DNA of 64,000 nucleotides from Candidatus Desulfovibrio gallistercoris. Lineage in GTDB: Bacteria > Desulfobacterota > Desulfovibrionia > Desulfovibrionales > Desulfovibrionaceae. The notes below the pieces were generated by a model, which was not told the DNA's origin, did not search any database, and was given only the letters and a program-made list of their open reading frames with translations. This document shows, piece after piece, positions 22,668 to 30,218 of the stretch. Position numbers and translations under genes: made by a program. The stretch is taken from the NCBI GenBank assembly GCA_019118745.1, contig DWYJ01000006.1, positions 1 through 64,000 of the forward strand, in the 5' to 3' direction. Every line of letters begins with the position of its first letter. Position 1 is the first letter of the stretch.

Positions 22668-24221
22668 ATGGGAAGACGCCGCCTTGCACAAGCAAAAAGT
22701 GAAAAAAATTCTGCATTTGAAAAAATAACACTTATCGTCGGGTTGGCTATCTCTATTTCGACATTTGGTATGGGGCTAATGGCAGTTTTGACAGGTTTCT
22801 TTGTACTTGATGGTAAACTAAAAAATGCAGAGGAAAAAGCAGATGTTATATTGAAAAGGATTGAGAATTATGAAAAATTATCTAAAGAAGCTAGTAAAAA
22901 TGTTGAACAGATAGGCAAAAAATTTCAGAATATAGTCATTGGTAAAGATTTTTCTGAGATTTCCATAGGGCTTACAGATGATTTTGTTGATGAAGCAAAA
23001 AATGTTGCCAATAATGAAGCAAGCAACAATGTAAGGCGTGCTGACGCATTTTTAGAGCTATCAAAAATGAACTATAAGGATGCGTTGTATTTATGGGAAA
23101 GAGTGCTTGAATATGATAAAACATCTTCTGATGCAATCTACTTCTGCTGCTTATTAAATTTTACACTATCAATGGAATCTAATGATATTCGCCGACTTCT
23201 TGAAAGTAAAAAATATCTAAAAAATATCTCTGAAGAATCAATTAACTCAATATTTTCTTTTGTTGATATAGTTTTTGAAAAAATTGATATAAAAAAATTT
23301 AGTGTAGAAGAAATTGATGTATATTTTTCTTATATTGAATGGATATATAATGAGATAGGAAAAGTACAAGAAAGCTTTGAATTGTATTATAGATGGGGAT
23401 ATTTCCTTGTAGATGCATATAGCAAGTTAAAATCACCAAATCGGAACATAGTGTATCGCGCCATAAAAAAATTTTCTGAGGCTGAGAAGTTTATTAATGA
23501 GAACACTGCCGAAAAAGAAAGGATAGAATACTACATTCAATATGCTAATGCATTTATCTCTCTAGCATATGCTGATGGGGGAAATACCGCCAAGTATTGG
23601 GAAAATGGCCACACACTCCTTGATCCCATAAAAGATATTAATGCATATGCCAAGTATAGCTATGCTATGTTTTTGTATAGTGAAAATATGTTTTTCAATA
23701 GGTTTTTAGAAGAAGATATGAAAAAATCTCTTTCTATTCTCGAAGAATTGCTTGGAACTGAGATGAGATCACATGCCATCGAATCTATGGGGAATATATA
23801 TTACAATATGTATAAACATGGAAATAAAAATATAAAATTCTTAATTAGTGGTGTTGAGTATATGAGAACGACTATCTCACTACAAAACGACGACAAGGAA
23901 AAGTGTATTGCCTTTCTTGATTCTTTATATATCATTGCATCAGAAGTTAATGATAATAGAAAATACATTGCACAAGCTAATGCTTTTTTTCATCAATTAA
24001 ACGCTAATGGAGAAATGGAGCCAGAATTTTTTGAATATAAAATAAAATTTATGATTCTTGCAAATGCATCTGAAAAGGATATTCTCTCCGTTTTTTCTGA
24101 CTATCGTGGCGCTATTCCTTGTGCCATGTTTGCTGATCAGAAGATAAAAAATTTTATTGATATGACCTATGGAAAACAGACATTGGAAAACGTAGAAAAA
24201 AAAATCCTCAAAGACAAGTGA
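22668..24221 (+). CDS. AT-rich membrane-anchored helical-repeat protein (cargo gene)
   Basis: A 517-residue protein with a basic N-terminus, one transmembrane segment (residues about 20-48, with VGLAISISTFGMGLMAVLTG), a coiled coil (about 50-85) and then a long series of helices with TPR-like features (ALYLWERVLEYDKTSSDAIY; ESFELYYRWGYFLVDAY). No enzyme motif is visible. Base composition is very AT-rich, unlike every neighbour, which indicates recent transfer. It follows the BRCT gene by 74 bp on the same strand with AAGAGGAAAT upstream, so they may be cotranscribed. A defence or lysogenic-conversion role is only inferred. Confidence 0.8.
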   Translation: MGRRRLAQAKSEKNSAFEKITLIVGLAISISTFGMGLMAVLTGFFVLDGKLKNAEEKADVILKRIENYEKLSKEASKNVEQIGKKFQNIVIGKDFSEISIGLTDDFVDEAKNVANNEASNNVRRADAFLELSKMNYKDALYLWERVLEYDKTSSDAIYFCCLLNFTLSMESNDIRRLLESKKYLKNISEESINSIFSFVDIVFEKIDIKKFSVEEIDVYFSYIEWIYNEIGKVQESFELYYRWGYFLVDAYSKLKSPNRNIVYRAIKKFSEAEKFINENTAEKERIEYYIQYANAFISLAYADGGNTAKYWENGHTLLDPIKDINAYAKYSYAMFLYSENMFFNRFLEEDMKKSLSILEELLGTEMRSHAIESMGNIYYNMYKHGNKNIKFLISGVEYMRTTISLQNDDKEKCIAFLDSLYIIASEVNDNRKYIAQANAFFHQLNANGEMEPEFFEYKIKFMILANASEKDILSVFSDYRGAIPCAMFADQKIKNFIDMTYGKQTLENVEKKILKDK

Positions 24222-24230
24222 CTCAATTTA

Positions 24231-24247
24231 GATAGTAAAAAACTATC
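24231..24247 (+). terminator. Weak AT-rich hairpin after the cargo gene
   Basis: GATAGT and ACTATC arms separated by AAAAA lie 10 bp after the stop of the AT-rich gene, followed by ATTTCC. It could end the plus-strand cargo transcript but is short. The rest of the gap to 24347 shows nothing recognisable. Confidence 0.4.
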
Positions 24248-24347
24248 ATTTCCCTAAAGCACTAGGTTAAAATGGCTGCTACATAAGCACAAATGGCTAT
24301 TGTGGTCGCAAGGCGGGGCACTAGCCGGCTGCCTGAAAGACGCCACA

Positions 24348-24593
24348 TCACGCCGAAGCGCGGCGGGCGTCCTTCAGGCAGTCGGCCAGCCAGACCTTGA
24401 TGAGGGCCTGGCGGGGGACGTTGAGACGGGCGGCCTCCCTGTCCAGTTCTTCGACCATCCAGAGGGGAAAGTCCACGTTGACCCGCTTGATCCGATTGGG
24501 GCGCACGGCCCGCGTCAGATCGGCATAGGGCAGGACGCTCTCGCCGTCGTCGATGCGGGCATCCCGTTCCGCGTCAGAAATCGTCGCTTGCAT
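24348..24593 (-). CDS. brnA: BrnA-type antitoxin
   Basis: An 81-residue protein. The C-terminal half is a ribbon-helix-helix DNA-binding domain of the BrnA type: RVNVDFPLWMVEELDREAAR followed by LNVPRQALIKVWLADCL. BrnA antitoxins neutralise BrnT and repress their own operon. I chose the ATG at 24591-24593, which has GAGGTGG upstream; a start five codons earlier exists. It overlaps the end of the toxin gene by 20 bp, the normal toxin-first BrnTA order. Confidence 0.88.
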   Translation of the reverse strand: MQATISDAERDARIDDGESVLPYADLTRAVRPNRIKRVNVDFPLWMVEELDREAARLNVPRQALIKVWLADCLKDARRASA

Positions 24594-24843
24594 AGGCTTC
24601 CACCTCATCCTTGCGTGCGCGCCGAACGGAGATCAGACGCACGCGATTTCCCCGGCAGGTCATGATGGCCGTCCAGTGCTTGCCGTGCAGCATGCCGATG
24701 CAGGCCTGCCGGGGTTCCGCGCCGTAGTTGAGCGGGAACACCAGCAGGCGTTCATCGTTCCAGAGGGCCTGCGCCTCCTCGAAGTCAAGACCATGCTTGA
24801 GCTTGTTGGCGGCGCTTTTGGCCGGGTCATATTCAAATTTCAT
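24574..24843 (-). CDS. brnT: BrnT family toxin
   Basis: An 89-residue protein with the BrnT fold signature: FEYDPAKSAANKLKHGLDFE at the start (family pattern F.WD..K...N..KHG..F), then a core strand region, and RVRLISVRRARKDEVEAY near the end (family R..R.IS.R.A...E...Y). BrnT is a RelE-like RNase that halts translation. No Shine-Dalgarno precedes the ATG and the best promoter would start transcription at the ATG itself, so the message may be leaderless. Confidence 0.92.
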   Translation of the reverse strand: MKFEYDPAKSAANKLKHGLDFEEAQALWNDERLLVFPLNYGAEPRQACIGMLHGKHWTAIMTCRGNRVRLISVRRARKDEVEAYASDDF

Positions 24844-24849
24844 GCTTTT

Positions 24850-24878
24850 AAGGTATAAGCGATATACCGCAACGTCAA
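24850..24878 (-). promoter_or_regulatory. brnTA promoter with palindromic operator
   Basis: On the minus strand, TTGACG (24878-24873) and TACCTT (24855-24850) are spaced by 17 bp. Inside lies a perfect inverted repeat, GGTATA-AGCGA-TATACC (24852-24868), a likely BrnA operator overlapping the -10 box. The predicted start of transcription is at or next to the brnT ATG. Confidence 0.65.
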
Positions 24879-24901
24879 GCGTTCCCCATGCGGCCCTTCC
24901 G

Positions 24902-25726
24902 TCATTGCCGGGTCGCGCTGATCTCCAGCTTCCCCTCCACGCGCACGGGCTGCACCGGCATCCGCAGGTTGAGATGGGGCTTCAGGCTGCCGTCCTTGAT
25001 GCCCATGCGCCTGGCGATGGCCGCCTTGAGGCGGGGCTCATCGGTCAGGCCGTCCGGCGTCTGGAACTGGCCGCGCAGTTCGGCCCAGAGGCGCAGGTAT
25101 TGCAGCTCCTGCGGGCTGAAGCCGCGCGGGGCGGCATCCAGCGTTTGCCAGACCGGACCGGGCGTCTTGCCGTCGATGCCCTTGCCGTCAGGGATGTAGA
25201 CGGCATAGGCCAGCTGCAGCTCGCCGTAACTGTTGGCGGCTTGCTGACAGAGCAGCTTGACGGTGACGACCTGCGCCGATTTTTCGGCGGCAAGCTGCTC
25301 GCAGGCCGCCATGACCGTGGCAGCCAGATCGGCCTGCGTCACGGCCTGCTGATCGCCCGTGGGCAGCAGCTCGGCAGTGATGCGCAGGCGTCCCTGACGC
25401 TCAAAGGGTTTCAGTGACCGCAGCCGCACGGGCAGGGGATGGCCCGCGGGCTGCGCGGGTGCGGCCGCTTCGACGGAGGCCGGCGGTCCCACCGGGGCCG
25501 GGGCCGTCGCCTCGCTGGTGGGGGCGGCGTCCGTACCGGGCTGCGTGGGCGCGATCATGCCCGCGAGTACAAGGAGGACCAGACCGGCGGCCAGGCCGCG
25601 CACAAAGCCGCCGAGGCGGCCCCGTGCGCCCAGTTTGCGGGCAATGGGGGGGAAGATCAGGCTGCCCACGGCGGCGAGCAGACCGGCAAGGGCCAGCAGA
25701 AGCAGAATGACGGCGACGGCCATCAT
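24902..25726 (-). CDS. Membrane-anchored protein with DUF4875-like C-terminal domain
   Basis: A 274-residue protein. Two transmembrane segments at the start (AVILLLLALAGLLAAVGSLI; GLAAGLVLLVLAGMIAPT) are followed by a Pro/Ala linker and a soluble domain from about residue 115 (LRITAELLPTGDQQAVTQAD; CQQAANSYGELQLAYAVYIP). The latter resembles the DUF4875 domain often found in phage-linked membrane proteins; the function is unknown. The ATG-ATG at 25726 lies 8 bases after AGGAGG. It is on the strand of the late genes, between brnT and the HTH gene. Confidence 0.75.
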   Translation of the reverse strand: MMAVAVILLLLALAGLLAAVGSLIFPPIARKLGARGRLGGFVRGLAAGLVLLVLAGMIAPTQPGTDAAPTSEATAPAPVGPPASVEAAAPAQPAGHPLPVRLRSLKPFERQGRLRITAELLPTGDQQAVTQADLAATVMAACEQLAAEKSAQVVTVKLLCQQAANSYGELQLAYAVYIPDGKGIDGKTPGPVWQTLDAAPRGFSPQELQYLRLWAELRGQFQTPDGLTDEPRLKAAIARRMGIKDGSLKPHLNLRMPVQPVRVEGKLEISATRQ

Positions 25727-25818
25727 GATACATGCCTCCTGAAAAAAAGATTGCTGGTATCTGTTTACCTTCCCCACTAGACAAAACCGGCCGGAAAGGC
25801 AAGCGGGACGGAGCGCAC

Positions 25819-26022
25819 TCAGCCGTCATGCCGCCGGGACAGATACCGCCGGATGCCGGCCAGCGTCACCTGCAGGCCCTTGCGGGTGCCGATGCGGATG
25901 GCTTCCAGCTCGCCCCGGCTGATGAGTTTGTAGACATAGGACGGGGAACAGCCCAGCAGTTCCGCCGCCCGGCAGACAGGGACGCGCTGTTGCCCGTGGA
26001 GGCTGGGGATGCCGCTTTTCAT
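25819..26022 (-). CDS. Small helix-turn-helix DNA-binding protein (excisionase/AlpA-like)
   Basis: A 67-residue protein with the HTH_17 pattern: VPVCRAAELLGCSPSYVYKL, then ISRGELEAIRIGTRKG and a final basic helix. Such proteins are excisionases or small transcription factors. It has a good site (AAGGAGAG). It lies upstream of the DUF4875-like gene and downstream of a family A repeat after the terminase gene, so it may control the accessory island. Confidence 0.85.
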   Translation of the reverse strand: MKSGIPSLHGQQRVPVCRAAELLGCSPSYVYKLISRGELEAIRIGTRKGLQVTLAGIRRYLSRRHDG

Positions 26023-26040
26023 GAGGTCTCTCCTTGAGCA

Positions 26041-26182
26041 TTTTCAGTTTGAAACGTTTCACGTTTCAAACCATACGGCCTGGCGTTTCGCGGAAAAAGC
26101 GCGGTTTTTCCGCTCACTTTCGGCCGGGCGGCGCTGTGCCGCCGCCTCGCGTTTTGCCTTTTTCAAAGGCAAAACGCTCTTG
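26041..26182. repeat. Dispersed palindromic repeat, family A, copy 1 (in prophage)
   Basis: Contains in order a GAAACG/CGTTTC segment, CCATACGGCCTGGCGTTTCG, an inverted GCGGAAAAA-GCGC-GGTTTTTCCGC stem, a GGGCGGCGC-TGTGCC-GCCGCC stem and a terminal GTTTTGCC-TTTTTCAAA-GGCAAAAC stem. Five more copies lie in host intergenic regions. It fills the gap between the terminase stop and the HTH gene. Confidence 0.85.
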
Positions 26183-26189
26183 CCTGGGG

Positions 26190-28151
26190 TCAGTAGCTGT
26201 CATGGCCGCGCCGGATGGCGGGGCGACGAGTGATGGGCGGAGCGCGATCCGGAAGCGGGTGGGGACCGGGCAGGCCCCGCCGCGGGACGGCGTCCCCGAC
26301 GGCGGCACGGCGCGGATCCGTCGCGGACGGTGCGGGAGGGGGCGGGCCGGCGGAGGATGGCGCGGCCTGCCGGGCCTGCGCCCCCTGCTCCACGATGCGC
26401 TGGAACGAGGGCAGCCAGGAGCCGTCCACGCAGGCGTCGGCCATCATCACGCAGTCCAGATAGTGGTTCGCCTTGCGCAGACGCCGCCAGACGAGCTGCC
26501 CGCCGCGCTCCCGCTCCAGGACTTCCGCCGTGATCTGCCGGGCGAAGCTCTCGTCCGTTTTGCTGTGCAGGGTCATGGGCTGATGCGCGTCCATGCGCAG
26601 GCGGCCGAAGACGAGCCCCTTGAAATAGTGCGTATCCAGCAGGTAGAGCCAGAGGCCGCCGGGGATGCACATACGCGAACTGGGCAGGCGGTCGATCATG
26701 GTGGCCCGCACGGGCGTGTGCGATTCCCGGCTGAGGCCCTTGCAGGCAAAGAGCCTGCCCTGCCCGTGCCGCCGCACGAAGGTGTAGACCTCCTCGGTGC
26801 GGGAGACCACGGCATCATCCAGGCGCGTGCCGCCGGAGTCGATGCCCGCCCGCCAGATGTGCAGGCTCTGCCCGGCGCGCGGCGAAGAGGCTTCAAAGGG
26901 ATAGCGGCCATCCAGCAGGGCCTGCACGGCGGGCCAGTCCGTCAGGCGGCCGTAGTCGATGAGCGCGGAAGACATGTCGGGACGCCAGGCCTTGACCACA
27001 TACCAGAAGCCGCGCGCCTGCACGTCGATGCCCGCCGTGAGCGCCACGGCGTCGCCGGGCACGGTGCGCGGCGGCAGGTCCGGATCCACCAGGGCCAGTA
27101 TCTCTTCTTCCCTGGTCTCCAGCTCCACCATACGGAACGGCGCCGCCCACAGACCGTTGACATATTGCTGCTTCACGGCCGGGGAATCGGACTGTTCCGC
27201 CGCCACCTTGTCGGCCACGATCTCGGAGATGCTCACATTGGCCGACAGGATGGCAGGCAGCAGGAATCCCACGGAACGGGGATGCGCCACAGGTTCCTCC
27301 GCCTCCCAGTGGCCGTGGCTGACGGCCTGATCCCGAAGGTGATCCGTCCAGAGGTAGCCGCATTCGGCGCAGCGGTAGCGGCCCAGACGCCGCTCGCGGA
27401 TGTCGCGCGGCGCGGCCCCCTTCTCAAGCAGCACCAGGCGGTCCTCGATCATGGGCTGATACGCCTGACAGGCCGGACAGCGCACGAGGTAGTGCCGCAG
27501 CTCCTCCACATCGGCCAGAGCCTGCACGATGCTGCATTCCTCGCCGCCGATGGGCTTGGAGACGCGCAGTATCTTGCGCTTGTGCGCATAGGAGCGGGTG
27601 CGCTCCTTGAACTCGGCCACCGGCACGCCCTGTCCGGCGATCTGCCGGTAGAGGGCCTCCTCGTCCAGGAAGAGATCCTGCACGGAAAGCGAGGCGCGCT
27701 GGCCGGGCGACTGGGCGCTGGCCAGGAACAGGGAGGTGCCGTCCCGGAAGCCGATGCGCTGGGCGCGTACCTTGCCCAGCATGCCCCGCACGCCGGGAGA
27801 GGAGCGAAACATGGGCAGCAGCTTGAGCTGGGCCACCTTGCCCAGGGCGTCGTCGTCCTGCATGGCCAGCATGCGCGGCCCGGGCCGGCGCGCAACGGCG
27901 TAGCAGATGGCCGCGTGCATGACCAGCGTCTTGCCGGTCTGGGCGCTGCCGCAGACCACGACTTCCTCCACGCCCGGCGCGCTCCAGGTGTCCATGATGC
28001 CGGTCAGGTAGGGGTTGACGTCACGCCGGTAGCGTCCGCCCGCATGGGGGCCGTCTCGCACGATGAGGTTGCGGGCCGCCCATTCGGAGAGCGGCACATG
28101 CGGCCGCCGGGCGAACACGCGCAGCTCGCCGTCCGTGAAACGGAAGGGCAT
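26190..28151 (-). CDS. Phage terminase large subunit (lambda gpA family)
   Basis: A 653-residue packaging motor. The ATPase has Walker A VVCGSAQTGKT near residue 55 and a Walker B-like LFLDEEA. A zinc-knuckle pair (CPACQAY and CAECGYLW) is in the middle. The nuclease part has TAGIDVQARGFWYVVKAW and later HYLDCVMMADAC. The C-terminal about 70 residues are Pro/Ala/Arg-rich. The GpA family points to lambda-like cos packaging. The ATG overlaps the small-subunit stop (TGATG) with GGAGGAAG upstream. Confidence 0.95.
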   Translation of the reverse strand: MPFRFTDGELRVFARRPHVPLSEWAARNLIVRDGPHAGGRYRRDVNPYLTGIMDTWSAPGVEEVVVCGSAQTGKTLVMHAAICYAVARRPGPRMLAMQDDDALGKVAQLKLLPMFRSSPGVRGMLGKVRAQRIGFRDGTSLFLASAQSPGQRASLSVQDLFLDEEALYRQIAGQGVPVAEFKERTRSYAHKRKILRVSKPIGGEECSIVQALADVEELRHYLVRCPACQAYQPMIEDRLVLLEKGAAPRDIRERRLGRYRCAECGYLWTDHLRDQAVSHGHWEAEEPVAHPRSVGFLLPAILSANVSISEIVADKVAAEQSDSPAVKQQYVNGLWAAPFRMVELETREEEILALVDPDLPPRTVPGDAVALTAGIDVQARGFWYVVKAWRPDMSSALIDYGRLTDWPAVQALLDGRYPFEASSPRAGQSLHIWRAGIDSGGTRLDDAVVSRTEEVYTFVRRHGQGRLFACKGLSRESHTPVRATMIDRLPSSRMCIPGGLWLYLLDTHYFKGLVFGRLRMDAHQPMTLHSKTDESFARQITAEVLERERGGQLVWRRLRKANHYLDCVMMADACVDGSWLPSFQRIVEQGAQARQAAPSSAGPPPPAPSATDPRRAAVGDAVPRRGLPGPHPLPDRAPPITRRPAIRRGHDSY

Positions 28152-28888
28152 CACGCTTCCTCCGGTTCGGCGTCGTCGCCCTCGTCCACGCCGCCGAACT
28201 GCATGTCGCCGCTCCAGGCATCCATCCAGTCCTCGGTCTCCTCCCGCCACCAGCTCAGGAAGGCGTCCTGCAGGGCCGGGTCGCCCCGCACGAGCTCGAT
28301 GATCTCTCCGGCTTTGCGCAGGCCGAAGTTCTCGATCTCGTTCCTGAAGAACAGGGCGCGCGCGGCCATGTTCTCCTCGAATTCGCTGCGCGGCATGAGG
28401 AGGCCCTTCTCCCGTTCCAGCTTCAGCCGGTTGCGTTCGGCGTTGACCTTCTTGTTTTCCGCATCGGCGGACAGGCGGCTCACGGTGACATCGGTCAGCT
28501 CCCGGTTCTCCTGCCGGGCCAGCGGCTTGAGATGGGCCGCGGCATAGGCCAGCAGCGAGCCTTCCTCAAATCCGTCCGCGGCCCTGGCCACCTTGCCGGC
28601 CAGCACGTCCCGGTTGAATTGCGATGTGGATACCTTGAATCCGGCATTGGACAGAAACTCCACGCACTCCTTCTGAGTCTTGCGCAGCATGCTCACAGTC
28701 TCCCCTCCCTGCTGCAGGCGTCGGATCTCTTCCTCGACGGCTGCCTTGGCCCGCCGGAAAGCGGCGATATGTTCCGGCGTGGCGTCGTCCCGCAGGCGTG
28801 CCTTGGCCTGCTCCTTGGCCTTGAGCAAAAACGGCAGGTCGCTGGCGGCGCTTTGCCGGGCCAGATCAAGAACGTCACTCCGCATCAT
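28151..28888 (-). CDS. Phage terminase small subunit / packaging DNA-binding protein (Nu1-like)
   Basis: A 245-residue, mostly helical protein. A helix-turn-helix-like segment lies near residues 70-100 (MLRKTQKECVEFLSNAGF then KVSTSQFNRDVLAGKV). It is followed by a long charged helix (SADAENKKVNAERNRLKLER) and an acidic C-terminus (GGVDEGDDAEPEEA). Nu1-type proteins recognise cos DNA and recruit the large subunit. Its place directly before the large subunit supports the call; the family match is by layout. It overlaps the ParB-methyltransferase end by 14 bp. Confidence 0.75.
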   Translation of the reverse strand: MMRSDVLDLARQSAASDLPFLLKAKEQAKARLRDDATPEHIAAFRRAKAAVEEEIRRLQQGGETVSMLRKTQKECVEFLSNAGFKVSTSQFNRDVLAGKVARAADGFEEGSLLAYAAAHLKPLARQENRELTDVTVSRLSADAENKKVNAERNRLKLEREKGLLMPRSEFEENMAARALFFRNEIENFGLRKAGEIIELVRGDPALQDAFLSWWREETEDWMDAWSGDMQFGGVDEGDDAEPEEA

Positions 28889-30218
28889 GCGTCACCTCCA
28901 GCGGATAGAGGGCTCCGGTGTCGGACTGCACGGCCCGCCTGCCCGTCAGCTCCTGCCAGCGCCGGATGATGACGTCAGCATACCGCGGATCGTATTCCAT
29001 CATGTTGCAGCGACGGGCCAGCCGTTCCGCGGCGATGAGCGTCGTGCCGCTGCCGCCGCACAGGTCCACGACCAGGCCGCCCCGCGGCGAAGAGTTGGCC
29101 AGCATGCGCTCGACCAGGGCAACGGGTTTCATGGTCGGGTGCAATTCGGATCTTTGGGGCTTGGGTTCGGAGAGGATGCTGCCGGTCAGCTCCTCCACCA
29201 GCAGATCCTTGCCGCTGATACGCAAGATGCTGTCGCCGCTGGCTACCTGCCAGACGTTTTCCGAAACCTTCTGCACCACGCTGCCCGCATAATGCTCGAA
29301 AAAAGAACGCTGCTTCCTGTCCCCGTACCAGACATGTTTTCCGGTAGGTTTCCAGCCGTAAAGGATGGGCTCATGCTGCCAGTGGTAATCCCCGCGGCCC
29401 ATGACCAGCTGGTTTTTCTTCCAGATCAGGCAGCAGGACAGCTTGAAGCCCGCATGCTTGAAAGCCGCCCGAAAGGCCATGCCGTCTCCGGCCTCGGAAT
29501 GGGCCACATAGATGGCTCCACCATCCGCCAGCACGTCGCTGGCGCTCACCATGAGCCGGCGCAGGAACTGATCGAATTCCGCAGGGCTCATCTTGTCGTT
29601 CTTGATCTTGCCAGCCCGGGAGCTGTAATCGACGTTGTACGGCGGATCGGTCCAGACCATGTCCGCGCGCTCTCCAGCCATGAGCGAGGCCACGTCCGCC
29701 GGCTGGGTGGCATCGCCGCACATGAGCCGGTGCATGCCCAGATGCCAGACCTGTCCGGCCTGACAGACAGGCTCCTCCCGGAGATCGGGCACGCTGTCCG
29801 GGTCCTTTTCATCCGGTGCGACGGCATCCAGCAGGATGGCGTCCAGCTCCCTGTCGTCAAAGCCGGTCACGCTGAGGTCGTCCAGAGCCTGGCGCAGCTC
29901 GGCCATTTCAACGCGCAGGGCGTCATCGTTCCAGTCGGCCCAGGTGGCGCTGCGATTGACCAGCAGACGAAAGGTCCTGATCTGCGTCGGCGTCAGATCG
30001 TCCGCCACCACGACGGGGATCCGCGTCATCCCCAGCTGGAGAGCCGCCAGATACCGCAGCTTGCCGTCGATGATCTCCCCGGATGTGCTGACCAGCAGAG
30101 GCACTCGGAATCCCCATTCCCGCAAGGCGTTCACCATGCGGGGCAGCGCTGTTTCGTGACGTTTCAGATCGCGGGCATACGGCGCCAGGCGCTGTACGTC
30201 CCATTGTTCCACGTTCAT
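28875..30218 (-). CDS. ParB-like domain fused to a beta-class DNA methyltransferase
   Basis: A 447-residue protein. Residues 1-105 are a ParB/Srx-like domain (LAPYARDLKRHETALPRMVN, then IIDGKLRYLAALQLG). Residues about 155-440 are an N6-adenine or N4-cytosine methyltransferase: DPPYNVDYSS is catalytic motif IV, and the SAM-binding motif LVVDLCGGSGTTLIAAERL comes after it with HPTMKPVALVERML before it, which is beta-class order. There is no restriction partner nearby, so it is a solitary phage methylase. It overlaps the primase gene by 4 bp. Likely role: protecting phage DNA or marking cos/origin; the target site is unknown. Confidence 0.93.
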   Translation of the reverse strand: MNVEQWDVQRLAPYARDLKRHETALPRMVNALREWGFRVPLLVSTSGEIIDGKLRYLAALQLGMTRIPVVVADDLTPTQIRTFRLLVNRSATWADWNDDALRVEMAELRQALDDLSVTGFDDRELDAILLDAVAPDEKDPDSVPDLREEPVCQAGQVWHLGMHRLMCGDATQPADVASLMAGERADMVWTDPPYNVDYSSRAGKIKNDKMSPAEFDQFLRRLMVSASDVLADGGAIYVAHSEAGDGMAFRAAFKHAGFKLSCCLIWKKNQLVMGRGDYHWQHEPILYGWKPTGKHVWYGDRKQRSFFEHYAGSVVQKVSENVWQVASGDSILRISGKDLLVEELTGSILSEPKPQRSELHPTMKPVALVERMLANSSPRGGLVVDLCGGSGTTLIAAERLARRCNMMEYDPRYADVIIRRWQELTGRRAVQSDTGALYPLEVTHDAE

